From NCBI RefSeq assembly GCF_007858185.1, contig NZ_VFES01000009.1, positions 62,001 to 126,000 of the forward strand: a stretch of 64,000 nt of DNA. Reading direction: 5' to 3'. The number at the start of each line of letters is the position of its first letter. The stretch's first letter is position 1. Position numbers and translations under genes: made by a program. This DNA comes from Pseudomonas grimontii (GTDB lineage Bacteria > Pseudomonadota > Gammaproteobacteria > Pseudomonadales > Pseudomonadaceae). Shown here piece after piece: positions 28,843 to 36,957 of the stretch. Below the pieces are notes generated by a model. The model saw only the letters and a program-made list of their open reading frames with translations. It searched no databases and had not been told where the DNA came from.

Positions 28843-29721
28843 GGGCGAACCCACCGGCAGATGCACGCGCAGGGCCTTGGGCAAGGCCTCGAAGTGCAGG
28901 TCGTCACCTTCCAGCGGCTCGCCATCGAGGTTGATGTACAAGCCCTGCGCGACCTTGATATTCACCCACGGCAGGCGCGCACGCACGAACATCGCGTCCA
29001 GCTCCCAACCGTTGCCCATCAGCTCGCGCAAGGTGCCGACTACTTCCTGGGGCGCCGGCAGGATACTGACGTCTAGCAAGCCATCGTCGGCCAATGCGCC
29101 AGGGCACAGCACATGCCCACCGCCCGCCTGGCGACCGTTGCCGATGCCCAGCGCCAACAGCTCGCCTTTCCAGTGAAAATCCGGCCCGTCCAGCTCGGCA
29201 TAGGCGGCCTTCAACTCGCTGAAGCGCGTCAGGCCGGTGAACAGGTAGGCGGCGCCACCGAGGACTTTCTTCAGGTCTTCGGAGGTATTGGCGGTGACCT
29301 GGCTGCCGAAGCCGCCGGTGGCCATATTGAGGAAAATCTGTCCGCCGACCTGGCCGAGGTCGATCGCCCTGGGCGGCACGTCCAGCAACGCCAGGGCCTG
29401 GGCGGGCTCCAACGACACGCCAGCAGCCTTGGCGAAATCATTGGCGGTCCCCAGAGGCATCAGCACCAGGCTGGCGTGGCCCTTGGCCTGGGCCATGGCT
29501 TCGGCCACGTCGCGCAAGGTACCGTCGCCGCCGCCGGCAATGATGTGGGTATAGCCGCCGTCCAAGGCCTCCTTCACCAGGCGCTTTGCGTCACCGCCCT
29601 CCCAGGTCACCCGTACCGCCAGCTCCCAACCCTGCTCGCGCCGGGCCAGCACGGCGCTGCGCACGTCCTCGTTGAGGGCTTGCTTGCCGTGGAGGATCAA
29701 CAGTGCCTTGGGTGTGGTCAT
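28801..29721 (-). CDS. YegS-like lipid/diacylglycerol kinase
   Basis: A 306-residue member of the diacylglycerol/sphingosine kinase catalytic family. The nucleotide motif GGGDGTLRDVAEAM (~residue 63) and PLGTANDFAKAAG (~90) are clear, and GNGRQAGGGHVLCPGA lies in the C-terminal beta-sandwich. E. coli YegS phosphorylates phosphatidylglycerol in vitro; the lipid used here is not known. The gene is monocistronic and convergent with the response regulator, overlapping it by 42 bp. Confidence 0.92.
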   Translation of the reverse strand: MTTPKALLILHGKQALNEDVRSAVLARREQGWELAVRVTWEGGDAKRLVKEALDGGYTHIIAGGGDGTLRDVAEAMAQAKGHASLVLMPLGTANDFAKAAGVSLEPAQALALLDVPPRAIDLGQVGGQIFLNMATGGFGSQVTANTSEDLKKVLGGAAYLFTGLTRFSELKAAYAELDGPDFHWKGELLALGIGNGRQAGGGHVLCPGALADDGLLDVSILPAPQEVVGTLRELMGNGWELDAMFVRARLPWVNIKVAQGLYINLDGEPLEGDDLHFEALPKALRVHLPVGSPLVVQADDLLAHGK

Positions 29722-29818
29722 GGATGGCTTACTCCTGGATTCAAAGGTGCTTGAAGGATGTGGACCTTGGGCGACCGAAAAAAAGCCATGGGCGTTGAAA
29801 AATTAATCCAGCGACTGA

Positions 29819-30364
29819 TTAGAAGTTATCCATCGCGCTGCACATCGACAGCTTGCCCTTGGACGCAGGCTCCACAGCGACCCATTGCTTGGCGCCCGCC
29901 GGCAGTTCATGCAACTGGATCGAACAATTGGCATACATAGACGCCTGCACCCTGTAATCCACCCCGGGCCGAGGCACGAAGGCCATGCTGGCGGAGCATT
30001 GCCGGGAATACTGCAATTGCCCCAGGTAATGAAAGGCGATCGGCGTGTTCGCCGGCACCACCAATTCCGACGACACCGCAGCCGCCCACGAATAAATCGG
30101 CCCAGGCATGCCCAGGCTTTCACCGTTGTGATCGGGGAAGCCCGCTTTCGTCGACGCCATCACCCCGGCGCCCGGCACGTTCCAGTCCAGGCAATCCCGC
30201 CCCGGCACCGCGCGCACCAGACCATCGGTGATCAACCGCACGCGGGCGGTCTCGCCGGTCTGCGGTGCAACGTAGCCGGTGGACAGGGAGCGGATGTTCG
30301 CCACCTGGCCGCAGCCGGTCAGCAGTACCAGCAACGCCACGGGAACCACACGTAAAAGGCTCAT
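29819..30364 (-). CDS. Predicted lipoprotein of unknown function
   Basis: 181 residues with a lipoprotein signal (VALLVLLTGC, lipidation Cys at 18). The mature part has spaced cysteines (RDCLDW, SRQCSA, YANCSI, SMCSAM) suggesting disulfides in the periplasm. I do not recognise the family. It is the last of three small tandem lipoprotein genes on the minus strand. Confidence 0.8.
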   Translation of the reverse strand: MSLLRVVPVALLVLLTGCGQVANIRSLSTGYVAPQTGETARVRLITDGLVRAVPGRDCLDWNVPGAGVMASTKAGFPDHNGESLGMPGPIYSWAAAVSSELVVPANTPIAFHYLGQLQYSRQCSASMAFVPRPGVDYRVQASMYANCSIQLHELPAGAKQWVAVEPASKGKLSMCSAMDNF

Positions 30365-30397
30365 CAGCAGTCAACTCGCAGAGGAATAAAGGGCCGC

Positions 30398-30718
30398 TTA
30401 CGGCTGACGGCAATTCTGGTTGACCGACAGCTCTGGCGCCGGCTCGTACTTCACCTGCTGCAAGCCATCAGCGCCCTGGAAGATGAAGTACTTGATCCGG
30501 CAGTCCTTGAACATCGGCGAATAACCCTCAGCCCGGAAGCCTTGGCCATCAACTTGCTTGGTCACAGCGTTGTTTCGGCTGACCACCGCGAGCACCTGGG
30601 CGTAACTCTGGCCCATCTTCACCCCCGGCTCGCCGGTGACCGTCATCGACGAGGCGCAACCGCCCAGCCCTGCCACCGCCAATGCGACGCCGTACAGTCC
30701 ATTGCGTAGATCGTTCAT
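30398..30718 (-). CDS. Small predicted lipoprotein
   Basis: 106 residues, lipobox GLGGC (Cys at 21). The mature part has two further cysteines (FKDCRIKYF and NQNCRQP) and no known domain that I can name. The ATG has GGAAG upstream. It is the middle gene of the lipoprotein trio, 33 bp before the next. Confidence 0.8.
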   Translation of the reverse strand: MNDLRNGLYGVALAVAGLGGCASSMTVTGEPGVKMGQSYAQVLAVVSRNNAVTKQVDGQGFRAEGYSPMFKDCRIKYFIFQGADGLQQVKYEPAPELSVNQNCRQP

Positions 30719-30742
30719 GCCTTGCTTCCTTTTAGTGTTGGA

Positions 30743-31051
30743 TCAGCGGCGGCCTTCGCACACCGGTGATTCGCCAGCGCGGCCAAGCTTGCACATGTCC
30801 AAGTTATCTTTGCGTGTGAAGCCCGCATCTTTCATGCAGTAGAAGCTCCTAAGTCTCTCGTCGATTGAGCCGCCGCCCGTGCCCGCCACATTCTCGTACC
30901 CGCACGCGAGCATACTGCTCTTGACGCCCTCTACAGAGACCCCGCTCTTTTGCCAATAGATAAAATCAGGCGGCGGCGGTTGAAAGCCCCTGCCCGTGCA
31001 GCCAATCAATAACACCGCGTAAACACTCAACAGCAGGCTCTTCCTGAACAT
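30743..31051 (-). CDS. Small cysteine-rich predicted lipoprotein
   Basis: 102 residues from the ATG at 31051 (preceded by AGGAAG; a longer frame to 31114 is not needed). The lipobox is VLLIGC. The mature part begins with a proline-rich stretch then YWQKSGVS, a pattern seen in small bacterial lipoproteins, and holds several cysteines (ACGYEN, FYCMKD, DMCKLG, PVCEGR). Function unknown; first gene of the trio. Confidence 0.78.
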   Translation of the reverse strand: MFRKSLLLSVYAVLLIGCTGRGFQPPPPDFIYWQKSGVSVEGVKSSMLACGYENVAGTGGGSIDERLRSFYCMKDAGFTRKDNLDMCKLGRAGESPVCEGRR

Positions 31052-31514
31052 CGCGTTCTTCCTCATGGTTTGCGTAGATCGTTCACGCGCCAGCGCGTCC
31101 CTGGCATTGCCCATGGCTCAACGTCAGGTTAATGCCGCTGGCACGGACGCAACGTCCTTGCACCGGATCATCGACAGGATTCATTGGACATCTTCGGCCT
31201 GATCGCCACTGAGCACTACGCGGTCGATCTTGAAGCACGGCGTTTGATTGCGCGGTAAGCGCGGAGGTGGCGACGCAAGACGGCAGCAAAACAGAGGGTT
31301 TTGCTCGAGAGGGGGGCGACAGACATTTCGCATCCTTGTGAATGAAACTTCCTACATGCGCAGGTTGGTCATCACAAAGACATAAAAGTGCCATGGAGAA
31401 ACATGGCACTGTGACACATTCGACACAATCAGCCGCAGCCGACACCCAGGAACTTCAAGCCAGAAGGCTCTACTTCAAGGCATAGAGAGGTTTTGCACGG
31501 TATACAGGGCGCAA
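31052..31514. other. Intergenic region between the lipoprotein trio and the che operon end
   Basis: 463 bp without a supportable gene. It includes a 9-bp perfect hairpin at 31387-31410. An antisense-like open frame at 31083-31445 has no ribosome site or recognisable content. Confidence 0.7.
31387..31410. other. Perfect hairpin AGTGCCATG / CATGGCACT
   Basis: Nine-base perfect arms with a six-base GAGAAA spacer. There is no T-run on either side, so it is not a classical terminator; it could be an operator or an mRNA end structure. Confidence 0.5.
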
Positions 31515-31907
31515 TCAGCTTTTGTGTAATTTACTCATCAACTGCGCCTCAGCCTGGGTCAAGCCACACGACTGGGTCAGTTCATCCACCGTAGCGCCCA
31601 TGCCCACCAGCTTCGCCGCCTGGGCAAATGACAGGCTGGAAGGGTCACGCTGCTCGATCTGCGCCAGCTTGTCCGGCAACGGCGCGAGAATGGCGCGCAG
31701 TTCATGCACCTCGTCCCCGACCCTCACCGCACTCTGCTGGAAGTGATCAACCCGCTTGACCAGCTCCAGCACACGTCGATCACGCACCGCATCGCGCTCG
31801 GCCTGCTGCATCGCCAATTCGCGCTGCTGGCGTATAGAGCGCAGCAGAAAACCCAAGGTCCCGGCCCACAACAGGGCCAGGACAATCACCGCGACCTCAA
31901 GGAACAA
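31515..31907 (-). CDS. DUF2802 protein at the end of the che-par operon
   Basis: 130 residues: one N-terminal membrane helix (VAVIVLALLWAGTLGFLL), a coiled-coil region, and a C-terminal helical DUF2802 part (SFAQAAKLVGMGATVDEL...). The TTG start directly follows the cheW stop; the first internal ATG would remove the membrane helix, so TTG is favoured. A DUF2802 gene after cheW is the known order in P. aeruginosa (PA1465). Its function in chemotaxis is not established. Confidence 0.85.
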   Translation of the reverse strand: MFLEVAVIVLALLWAGTLGFLLRSIRQQRELAMQQAERDAVRDRRVLELVKRVDHFQQSAVRVGDEVHELRAILAPLPDKLAQIEQRDPSSLSFAQAAKLVGMGATVDELTQSCGLTQAEAQLMSKLHKS

Positions 31908-32390
31908 TCAGATGCTCTCCAGTTCCGACCATTCTTCTTCGCTCATCATTTTGTCCAGCTCAACCAGAATCAACAGTTCGTTGTTCTTGTTGCACACGCC
32001 CTGGATGAACTTGGCCGATTCCTCGTTACCCACGTTCGGCGCGGTTTCCACTTCCGATTGGCGCAGGTAGACCACTTCCGCGACGCTGTCGACCATGATC
32101 CCGACCACTTGCTTGTCGGCTTCGATGATGACGATACGCGTGTTGTCGCTGACTTCGACCGTGTCCAGGCCAAAACGCTGGCGGGTGTCGATCACCGTCA
32201 CCACGTTGCCGCGCAGGTTGATGATGCCCAGCACATAGCTTGGCGCACCTGGAACCGGAGCGATTTCGGTGTAGCGCAGCACTTCCTGCACGCGCATCAC
32301 GTTAATACCGTAGGTTTCGTTGTCCAGTTTGAAGGTAACCCATTGCAGGATCGGATCATCCAAACCTTGTGCGGACGCTGACTTGTTCAT
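31908..32390 (-). CDS. cheW: Chemotaxis coupling protein CheW
   Basis: 160 residues, single CheW domain linking chemoreceptors to CheA: VTFKLDNETYGINVMRVQEVL, GIINLRGNVVTVIDTRQRF, and VYLRQSEVETAPNVG. The start is the ATG at 32390 (AAGGGG upstream); a longer frame to 32471 has no support. It lies between parP and the DUF2802 gene in the che-par operon. Confidence 0.96.
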   Translation of the reverse strand: MNKSASAQGLDDPILQWVTFKLDNETYGINVMRVQEVLRYTEIAPVPGAPSYVLGIINLRGNVVTVIDTRQRFGLDTVEVSDNTRIVIIEADKQVVGIMVDSVAEVVYLRQSEVETAPNVGNEESAKFIQGVCNKNNELLILVELDKMMSEEEWSELESI

Positions 32391-32471
32391 AGCTGTGACC
32401 CCTTCAAATGCCGATGTAGGCGGCGTGTGTACTTCTTTTGGCCGCACGCGCGTGCGGCCCTTATTGTCCAA

Positions 32472-33293
32472 TCAACTGCGTTTGTTCACCGGCATCGCTT
32501 TAACGGCACCGCTGGCGATCAACTCGGCCAGTTCGGCAACGTCCAGCAAGGCGCACATGTGTTCGATCACGGTACCTGCCAGCCAAGGCCGCTGGCCCCG
32601 GTGGCTGCGCCATTTGATTTCATTCGGGTCCAGGCGCAGCGAGCGGCTGACTTGATGCACTGCCAGCCCCCATTCGTAGCCCTGCACCGAGATCACGTAT
32701 TGCAAGCCTTGGCGGAAGTCATCGCGGTAGCGGTCAGGCATCACCCAGCGCGCGGTATCCAGCACCTTGAGGTTGCCGGCCTGGCTCGGCAGGATGCCCA
32801 GGAACCACTCCGGCTGCCCGAACAACGGCGTCAACTCCTGGCCTTCCAGGGAATAGATCGAGCCCAGGCACACCAGCGGCACCGCCAGGGTCAACCCGGC
32901 GACATCAAACAGCAAACATTCGAACGGTTCGGCAGCCCAGGCCGGCCGATCATCACCGCTCACCGGAGGTGGCGTGATGCTCGGTGGCAGGTGCACTTCC
33001 ACAATCGGCTCGACCACCGCAGGCGCGACGGGCGTGACCACCGGGACGGCCACCGGCACAACAGCCGGCACGATCACCGGCGCGACGTGGGCATCACGGG
33101 CCTGTTCCTCCAATACAGCCAACTGGAACTCATCGAGGCTGCTCGAGGACGGCACTTCGACCGCCGGTTCCAGCACCAGCATCGGTTCCGACAATTCTTC
33201 GGCGGTCGCGTCCTGCAGCAAGGCATCCAGGTAGGATTCCAGTGCCAGTTGCGGCCGGGTCTTGACCTTGAGTTCGACGGGACGGTTCATCAT
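32472..33293 (-). CDS. parP: ParP, CheW-like array-positioning protein
   Basis: 273 residues: an N-terminal tail, a long Val/Ala/Pro-rich linker (about residues 65-115), and a C-terminal CheW-like domain (FECLLFDVAGLTLAVPLVCL, ILPSQAGNLKVLDTARWV). In Vibrio and Pseudomonas ParP joins ParC to CheA and keeps the chemotaxis array at the pole. The gene overlaps the parC stop (TGATGATG; start 33293 or 33290). The family call rests on the domain plan and the parC-parP-cheW order. Confidence 0.9.
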   Translation of the reverse strand: MMNRPVELKVKTRPQLALESYLDALLQDATAEELSEPMLVLEPAVEVPSSSSLDEFQLAVLEEQARDAHVAPVIVPAVVPVAVPVVTPVAPAVVEPIVEVHLPPSITPPPVSGDDRPAWAAEPFECLLFDVAGLTLAVPLVCLGSIYSLEGQELTPLFGQPEWFLGILPSQAGNLKVLDTARWVMPDRYRDDFRQGLQYVISVQGYEWGLAVHQVSRSLRLDPNEIKWRSHRGQRPWLAGTVIEHMCALLDVAELAELIASGAVKAMPVNKRS

Positions 33294-34081
33294 CAGGCCA
33301 CCTGCGCCACAAGTTGCTGGGACAGCAGGTGCTTGAGCAATGCACGGTAGGCCAGCACGCCACGGCTTTTGCCGTCGAACTGCGACGGCGTGAGCCCGGC
33401 ACGGCTGGCATCGCGCAGACGCGTGTCCACCGGGATGTAGCCATTCCAGATGGTCTCCGGGTAGGCGTCGCGCAGTACGCGCAAGGTGCCGAGGGAGGCC
33501 TGGGTGCGGCGGTCGAACAGGGTCGGCACGATGCTGTACGGCAACGCCTGTTTGCGCGAACGGTTGATCATCGCCAGGGTGCTGACCATACGCTCCAGGC
33601 CCTTGACCGCCAGGTGCTCGGTCTGCACCGGGATCACCAGTTGCTGGCTGGCCGCCAAGGCGTTGACCATCAGCACGCCGAGCAACGGCGGGCTGTCGAT
33701 GATGGCGTAGTCGAAGTCCTGCCACAGTTGCGCCAGGGTCTTGGCGATCACCAGGCCCAGGCCGCTCTGCCCCGGCGACTGGCGCTCAAGGGTGGCCAGC
33801 GCGGTGCTGGACGGCAGCAGGGAAATACTCTCGTTGCTGGTCGGCAGCAACAATTGCCCCGGCAGATCGGACGGTACGTTGCCTTTGTGCAGGAACAAGT
33901 CGTAGTTGCTGTGCTCGAGCGCATCCGGGTCGTAGCCGAAATAGCTGGTCATCGAGCCGTGGGGGTCGAGGTCGACCACGACCACACGCTTGCCCGCCTC
34001 GGCCAGCAAGCCGGCTAAAGCGATGGAGGTGGTGGTCTTGCCGACTCCACCTTTTTGATTGGCAACTGCCCAGACTCTCAT
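33293..34081 (-). CDS. parC: ParC, ParA-like ATPase for polar placement of chemotaxis arrays
   Basis: 262 residues. The deviant Walker A motif is near the N-terminus (ANQKGGVGKTTTSIALAG), with the partner Asp regions VVVVDLDPHGSM and YAIIDSPPLLG. It is a chromosomal ParA-family protein inside the che operon, which marks it as the chemotaxis type rather than a plasmid partition protein; no parB follows. The start ATG at 34081 gives MRVWAVANQKGG, the family beginning; the longer frame to 34123 is not used. Confidence 0.92.
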   Translation of the reverse strand: MRVWAVANQKGGVGKTTTSIALAGLLAEAGKRVVVVDLDPHGSMTSYFGYDPDALEHSNYDLFLHKGNVPSDLPGQLLLPTSNESISLLPSSTALATLERQSPGQSGLGLVIAKTLAQLWQDFDYAIIDSPPLLGVLMVNALAASQQLVIPVQTEHLAVKGLERMVSTLAMINRSRKQALPYSIVPTLFDRRTQASLGTLRVLRDAYPETIWNGYIPVDTRLRDASRAGLTPSQFDGKSRGVLAYRALLKHLLSQQLVAQVA

Positions 34082-34132
34082 TCGGATGGTTCCTCCCGGT
34101 GGGCACACGCGCGACCGAGACATTGCATAAGG

Positions 34133-35020
34133 TTAGTGAGCCGGCGACGGAGAATTGACGGCACTCTGCTGAACCGGCGGCTTTGCAGGGGCCGGTGCAG
34201 TTTGTGTGCCAGCGCGCTTCAAGGCCGCATCCGGTGTTGCATTGGCGGTACCGGTGCCGGTCAGGCTGCGGCGCACCTCCAGGTTTCGTGACACCACCAA
34301 CACCACCCGACGGTTGCGCGCGCGGCCCTCGAGCGTGGCGTTATTGGCCACCGGCTGGAACTCGCCATACCCCACCGACGCCAGGCGCCCAGGGTTCACG
34401 CCCTGCATCGCAAGCATGCGCACGATGCTCGCGGCACGGGCCGATGACAGCTCCCAGTTGGTCGGGTATTGCGCGGTACTGATCGGCACATTGTCGGTAA
34501 AGCCTTCAACGTGGATCGGGTTTTCAAACGGTTTGAGGATCGCCGCCACCTTGTCGATGATGGTGAACGCCTGGTCGCTGGGCAACGCATCGGCACTGGC
34601 GAACAGCAGGCTGGAATTGAGCTCGATCTCTACCCACAACTCATTGCCGCGCACGGTCATCTGGTTGGAGCTGATCAGGTCGCCAAACGCGGCACTGATG
34701 TCATCGGCGATGCTTTTCAGCGGGTCGCTGGTGCCGCCTACGCCGGCCGCGGTTTCGTCGCTGTCGTTGACCAGCGGCTTGGCCGGGGTCACGGTCTTGG
34801 GCCGCTCCTCGCCAATAGGGATCGGCTTGAGCGAACGGTCAGTGTCGTTGAACACGCCGATCAACGCCTGGGAAATGACTTTGTACTTGCCTTCGTTGAT
34901 CGACGAGATGGAGTACATCACCACGAAAAATGCGAACAGCAAGGTGATGAAGTCTGCATAGGACACCAGCCACCGTTCGTGGTTGACGTGTTCTTCAGGC
35001 TCGCGACGGCGACGGCTCAT
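34133..35020 (-). CDS. motD: Flagellar stator protein MotD
   Basis: 295 residues: an N-terminal membrane helix with the proton-binding Asp (SYADFITLLFAFF, Asp23), a plug/linker, and an OmpA-like peptidoglycan-binding domain (VEGFTDNVPIST, GRARNRRVVLVV). With MotC it forms the second Pseudomonas stator. ATGs at 35026 and 35020 are both in frame; GGGAG is well spaced only for 35020. The tail after the OmpA domain is Ala/Pro-rich and likely disordered. Confidence 0.94.
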   Translation of the reverse strand: MSRRRREPEEHVNHERWLVSYADFITLLFAFFVVMYSISSINEGKYKVISQALIGVFNDTDRSLKPIPIGEERPKTVTPAKPLVNDSDETAAGVGGTSDPLKSIADDISAAFGDLISSNQMTVRGNELWVEIELNSSLLFASADALPSDQAFTIIDKVAAILKPFENPIHVEGFTDNVPISTAQYPTNWELSSARAASIVRMLAMQGVNPGRLASVGYGEFQPVANNATLEGRARNRRVVLVVSRNLEVRRSLTGTGTANATPDAALKRAGTQTAPAPAKPPVQQSAVNSPSPAH

Positions 35021-35035
35021 TGGCATTACTCCCCA

Positions 35036-35776
35036 TCAATCCATGAAGCCCTGGAGCTTCAATTCGATGGAGCGTGGGTTCTCGCCCTCGGCAATCGAGA
35101 GAATGCCTTCAAGCAGCATCTCGCGGTAACGGGACTGGCGCATGGCAATCGACTTGAGCTTGCTGGCCACCGGCAACAGCACCAGGTTGGCACTGGCCAC
35201 CCCGTAGATGGTGGCAACGAACGCCACGGCAATGCCGCTGCCCAGCTGCGACGGATCGGCCAGGTTGCCCATCACGTGGATCAAGCCCATCACCGCGCCG
35301 ATGATGCCGATGGTCGGCGCGTAGCCACCCATGCTTTCAAACACTTTGGCGGCGTTGATGTCGCGGCTTTCCTGGGTGTAGAAATCCACTTCAAGAATGC
35401 TGCGGATCGCTTCCGGCTCGGCGCCGTCCACCAGCAATTGCAGGCCTTTGCGCGAGTAGCTGTCGGGCTCGGCATCAGCCACGCCCTCGAGGCCCAGCAG
35501 GCCTTCCTTGCGCGCGGTCAGGCTCCAGTTGACCACCCGATCGATGCCACCGGCCAAGTCGACGCGCGGCGGAAAAATGATCCATATGAGGATTTGCATC
35601 GCACGCTTGAACGAACTCATCGGTGATTGCAGCAACGCAGCGCCCACCGTGCCGCCAATCACGATCAGTGCCGCCGGGCCGTTGGCCAGGGCGCCAAGGT
35701 GACCGCCTTCGAGGTAGTTGCCGCCAATAATCGCGACAAACGCCAGGATGATGCCGATCAGGCTCAATACATCCAT
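35036..35776 (-). CDS. motC: Flagellar stator protein MotC
   Basis: 246 residues, MotA/ExbB family with four membrane segments (VLSLIGIILAFVAIIGGNYL and PAALIVIGGTVGAAL at the start; YAPTIGIIGAVMGLIHVM and GIAVAFVATIYGVASANLVL later). It is the proton channel partner of MotD. Its ATG shares one base with the cheB stop (TGATG), and motD follows 15 bp on. Confidence 0.95.
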   Translation of the reverse strand: MDVLSLIGIILAFVAIIGGNYLEGGHLGALANGPAALIVIGGTVGAALLQSPMSSFKRAMQILIWIIFPPRVDLAGGIDRVVNWSLTARKEGLLGLEGVADAEPDSYSRKGLQLLVDGAEPEAIRSILEVDFYTQESRDINAAKVFESMGGYAPTIGIIGAVMGLIHVMGNLADPSQLGSGIAVAFVATIYGVASANLVLLPVASKLKSIAMRQSRYREMLLEGILSIAEGENPRSIELKLQGFMD

Positions 35777-36909
35777 CAGAGGCAGGCCTCCACCAGATGC
35801 TTGCCAATGTCGTCCAGGCTGTAGATGGCGTCGGCCAGGTCAGCCTTGACGATGGCCATGGGCATGCCATAGATCACACAGCTGGCTTCGTCCTGAGCCC
35901 AGATCGCGCTGCCGCCCTGCTTGAGCAGGCGCGCGCCTTCACGGCCGTCGGCGCCCATGCCGGTGAGCACCACCGCCAGAACTTTGTCACCGTAGGACTT
36001 GGCCGCCGATCCGAAGGTGATGTCCACGCACGGCTTGTAGTTGAGGCGTTCATCGCCCGGCAGGATTTTGATCGCGCCACGGGCATCGACCATCATCTGC
36101 TTGCCGCCTGGGGCCAGCAACGCCAGGCCAGGACGCAGGATGTCGCCATCCTCGGCTTCCTTGACGCTGATGCGGCACAGCTTGTCCAGGCGCTCGGCGA
36201 AGGCCTTGGTGAACGCGGCGGGCATGTGCTGGATCAAGACGATCGGTGCCGGGAAGTTCGCCGGCAATTGGGTCAACACGCGCTGCAAGGCAACCGGACC
36301 GCCAGTGGAGGTGCCGATGGCGACCAGCTTATAGGCCTTGCGCTTCGGCGCAGGCGAATGGGCAGCCGCAGGTGCCGACGTCCGCACCGGTGGCGCGGCG
36401 GGCCGTGCAACCGGCGCAGGTGCCGGACGACCGAATGAGGAACTGCTCGGCGCAGCCGGTGCAGCAACCGGTGCCGGCGCAGGGGCTGGCGCGCTGAACA
36501 GGCTGCGGCGGTTGCTGCGGGAAATACTGTGGACTTTCTCGCACAGCAGTTGCTTGACCTTCTCGGGGTTGCGCGAGATGTCTTCGAAATTCTTCGGCAG
36601 GAAGTCCACCGCACCCGCATCCAACGCGTCGAGGGTCACTCGGGCGCCTTCGTGGGTCAGCGAGGAGAACATCAATACCGGGGTCGGGCAGCGTTGCATG
36701 ATATGCCGAACTGCCGTGATGCCATCCATCATCGGCATCTCGTAGTCCATGGTGATCACGTCCGGCTTCAACGCAATGGCTTGATCAATCGCCTCTTTGC
36801 CGTTGGTGGCCGTGCCGACCACCTGGATGCTTGGATCGGCGGAAAGAATTTCCGAGACGCGGCGGCGGAAGAAACCCGAATCGTCCACCACCAGGACCTT
36901 GACTGCCAT
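35776..36909 (-). CDS. cheB: Chemotaxis methylesterase CheB
   Basis: 377 residues. Receiver domain with Asp55 ([13 protein letters not shown]), an Ala/Pro-rich linker (about 145-185) that is longer than in E. coli CheB, and a methylesterase domain with the Ser-His-Asp triad visible in [22 protein letters not shown] and GMGADGREG. It removes methyl groups from (or deamidates) chemoreceptors. The ATG at 36909 has GGAG five bases upstream. Confidence 0.96.
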   Translation of the reverse strand: MAVKVLVVDDSGFFRRRVSEILSADPSIQVVGTATNGKEAIDQAIALKPDVITMDYEMPMMDGITAVRHIMQRCPTPVLMFSSLTHEGARVTLDALDAGAVDFLPKNFEDISRNPEKVKQLLCEKVHSISRSNRRSLFSAPAPAPAPVAAPAAPSSSSFGRPAPAPVARPAAPPVRTSAPAAAHSPAPKRKAYKLVAIGTSTGGPVALQRVLTQLPANFPAPIVLIQHMPAAFTKAFAERLDKLCRISVKEAEDGDILRPGLALLAPGGKQMMVDARGAIKILPGDERLNYKPCVDITFGSAAKSYGDKVLAVVLTGMGADGREGARLLKQGGSAIWAQDEASCVIYGMPMAIVKADLADAIYSLDDIGKHLVEACL

Positions 36910-36957
36910 AAACACTCCGTTAGGCGGGGCGGGCTGTACCGCCCTGCCCCACCAGAA

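Noticed and set aside
31083..31445. Minus-strand 120-codon frame upstream of the lipoprotein trio
   Set aside because: Lacks a ribosome site, overlaps the ribosome-site side of the next gene and has no recognisable feature.
33293..34081. Plasmid-type ParA partition gene
   Set aside because: No parB or parS-like repeats nearby; the che operon context and following CheW-like ParP fit the chemotaxis ParC.
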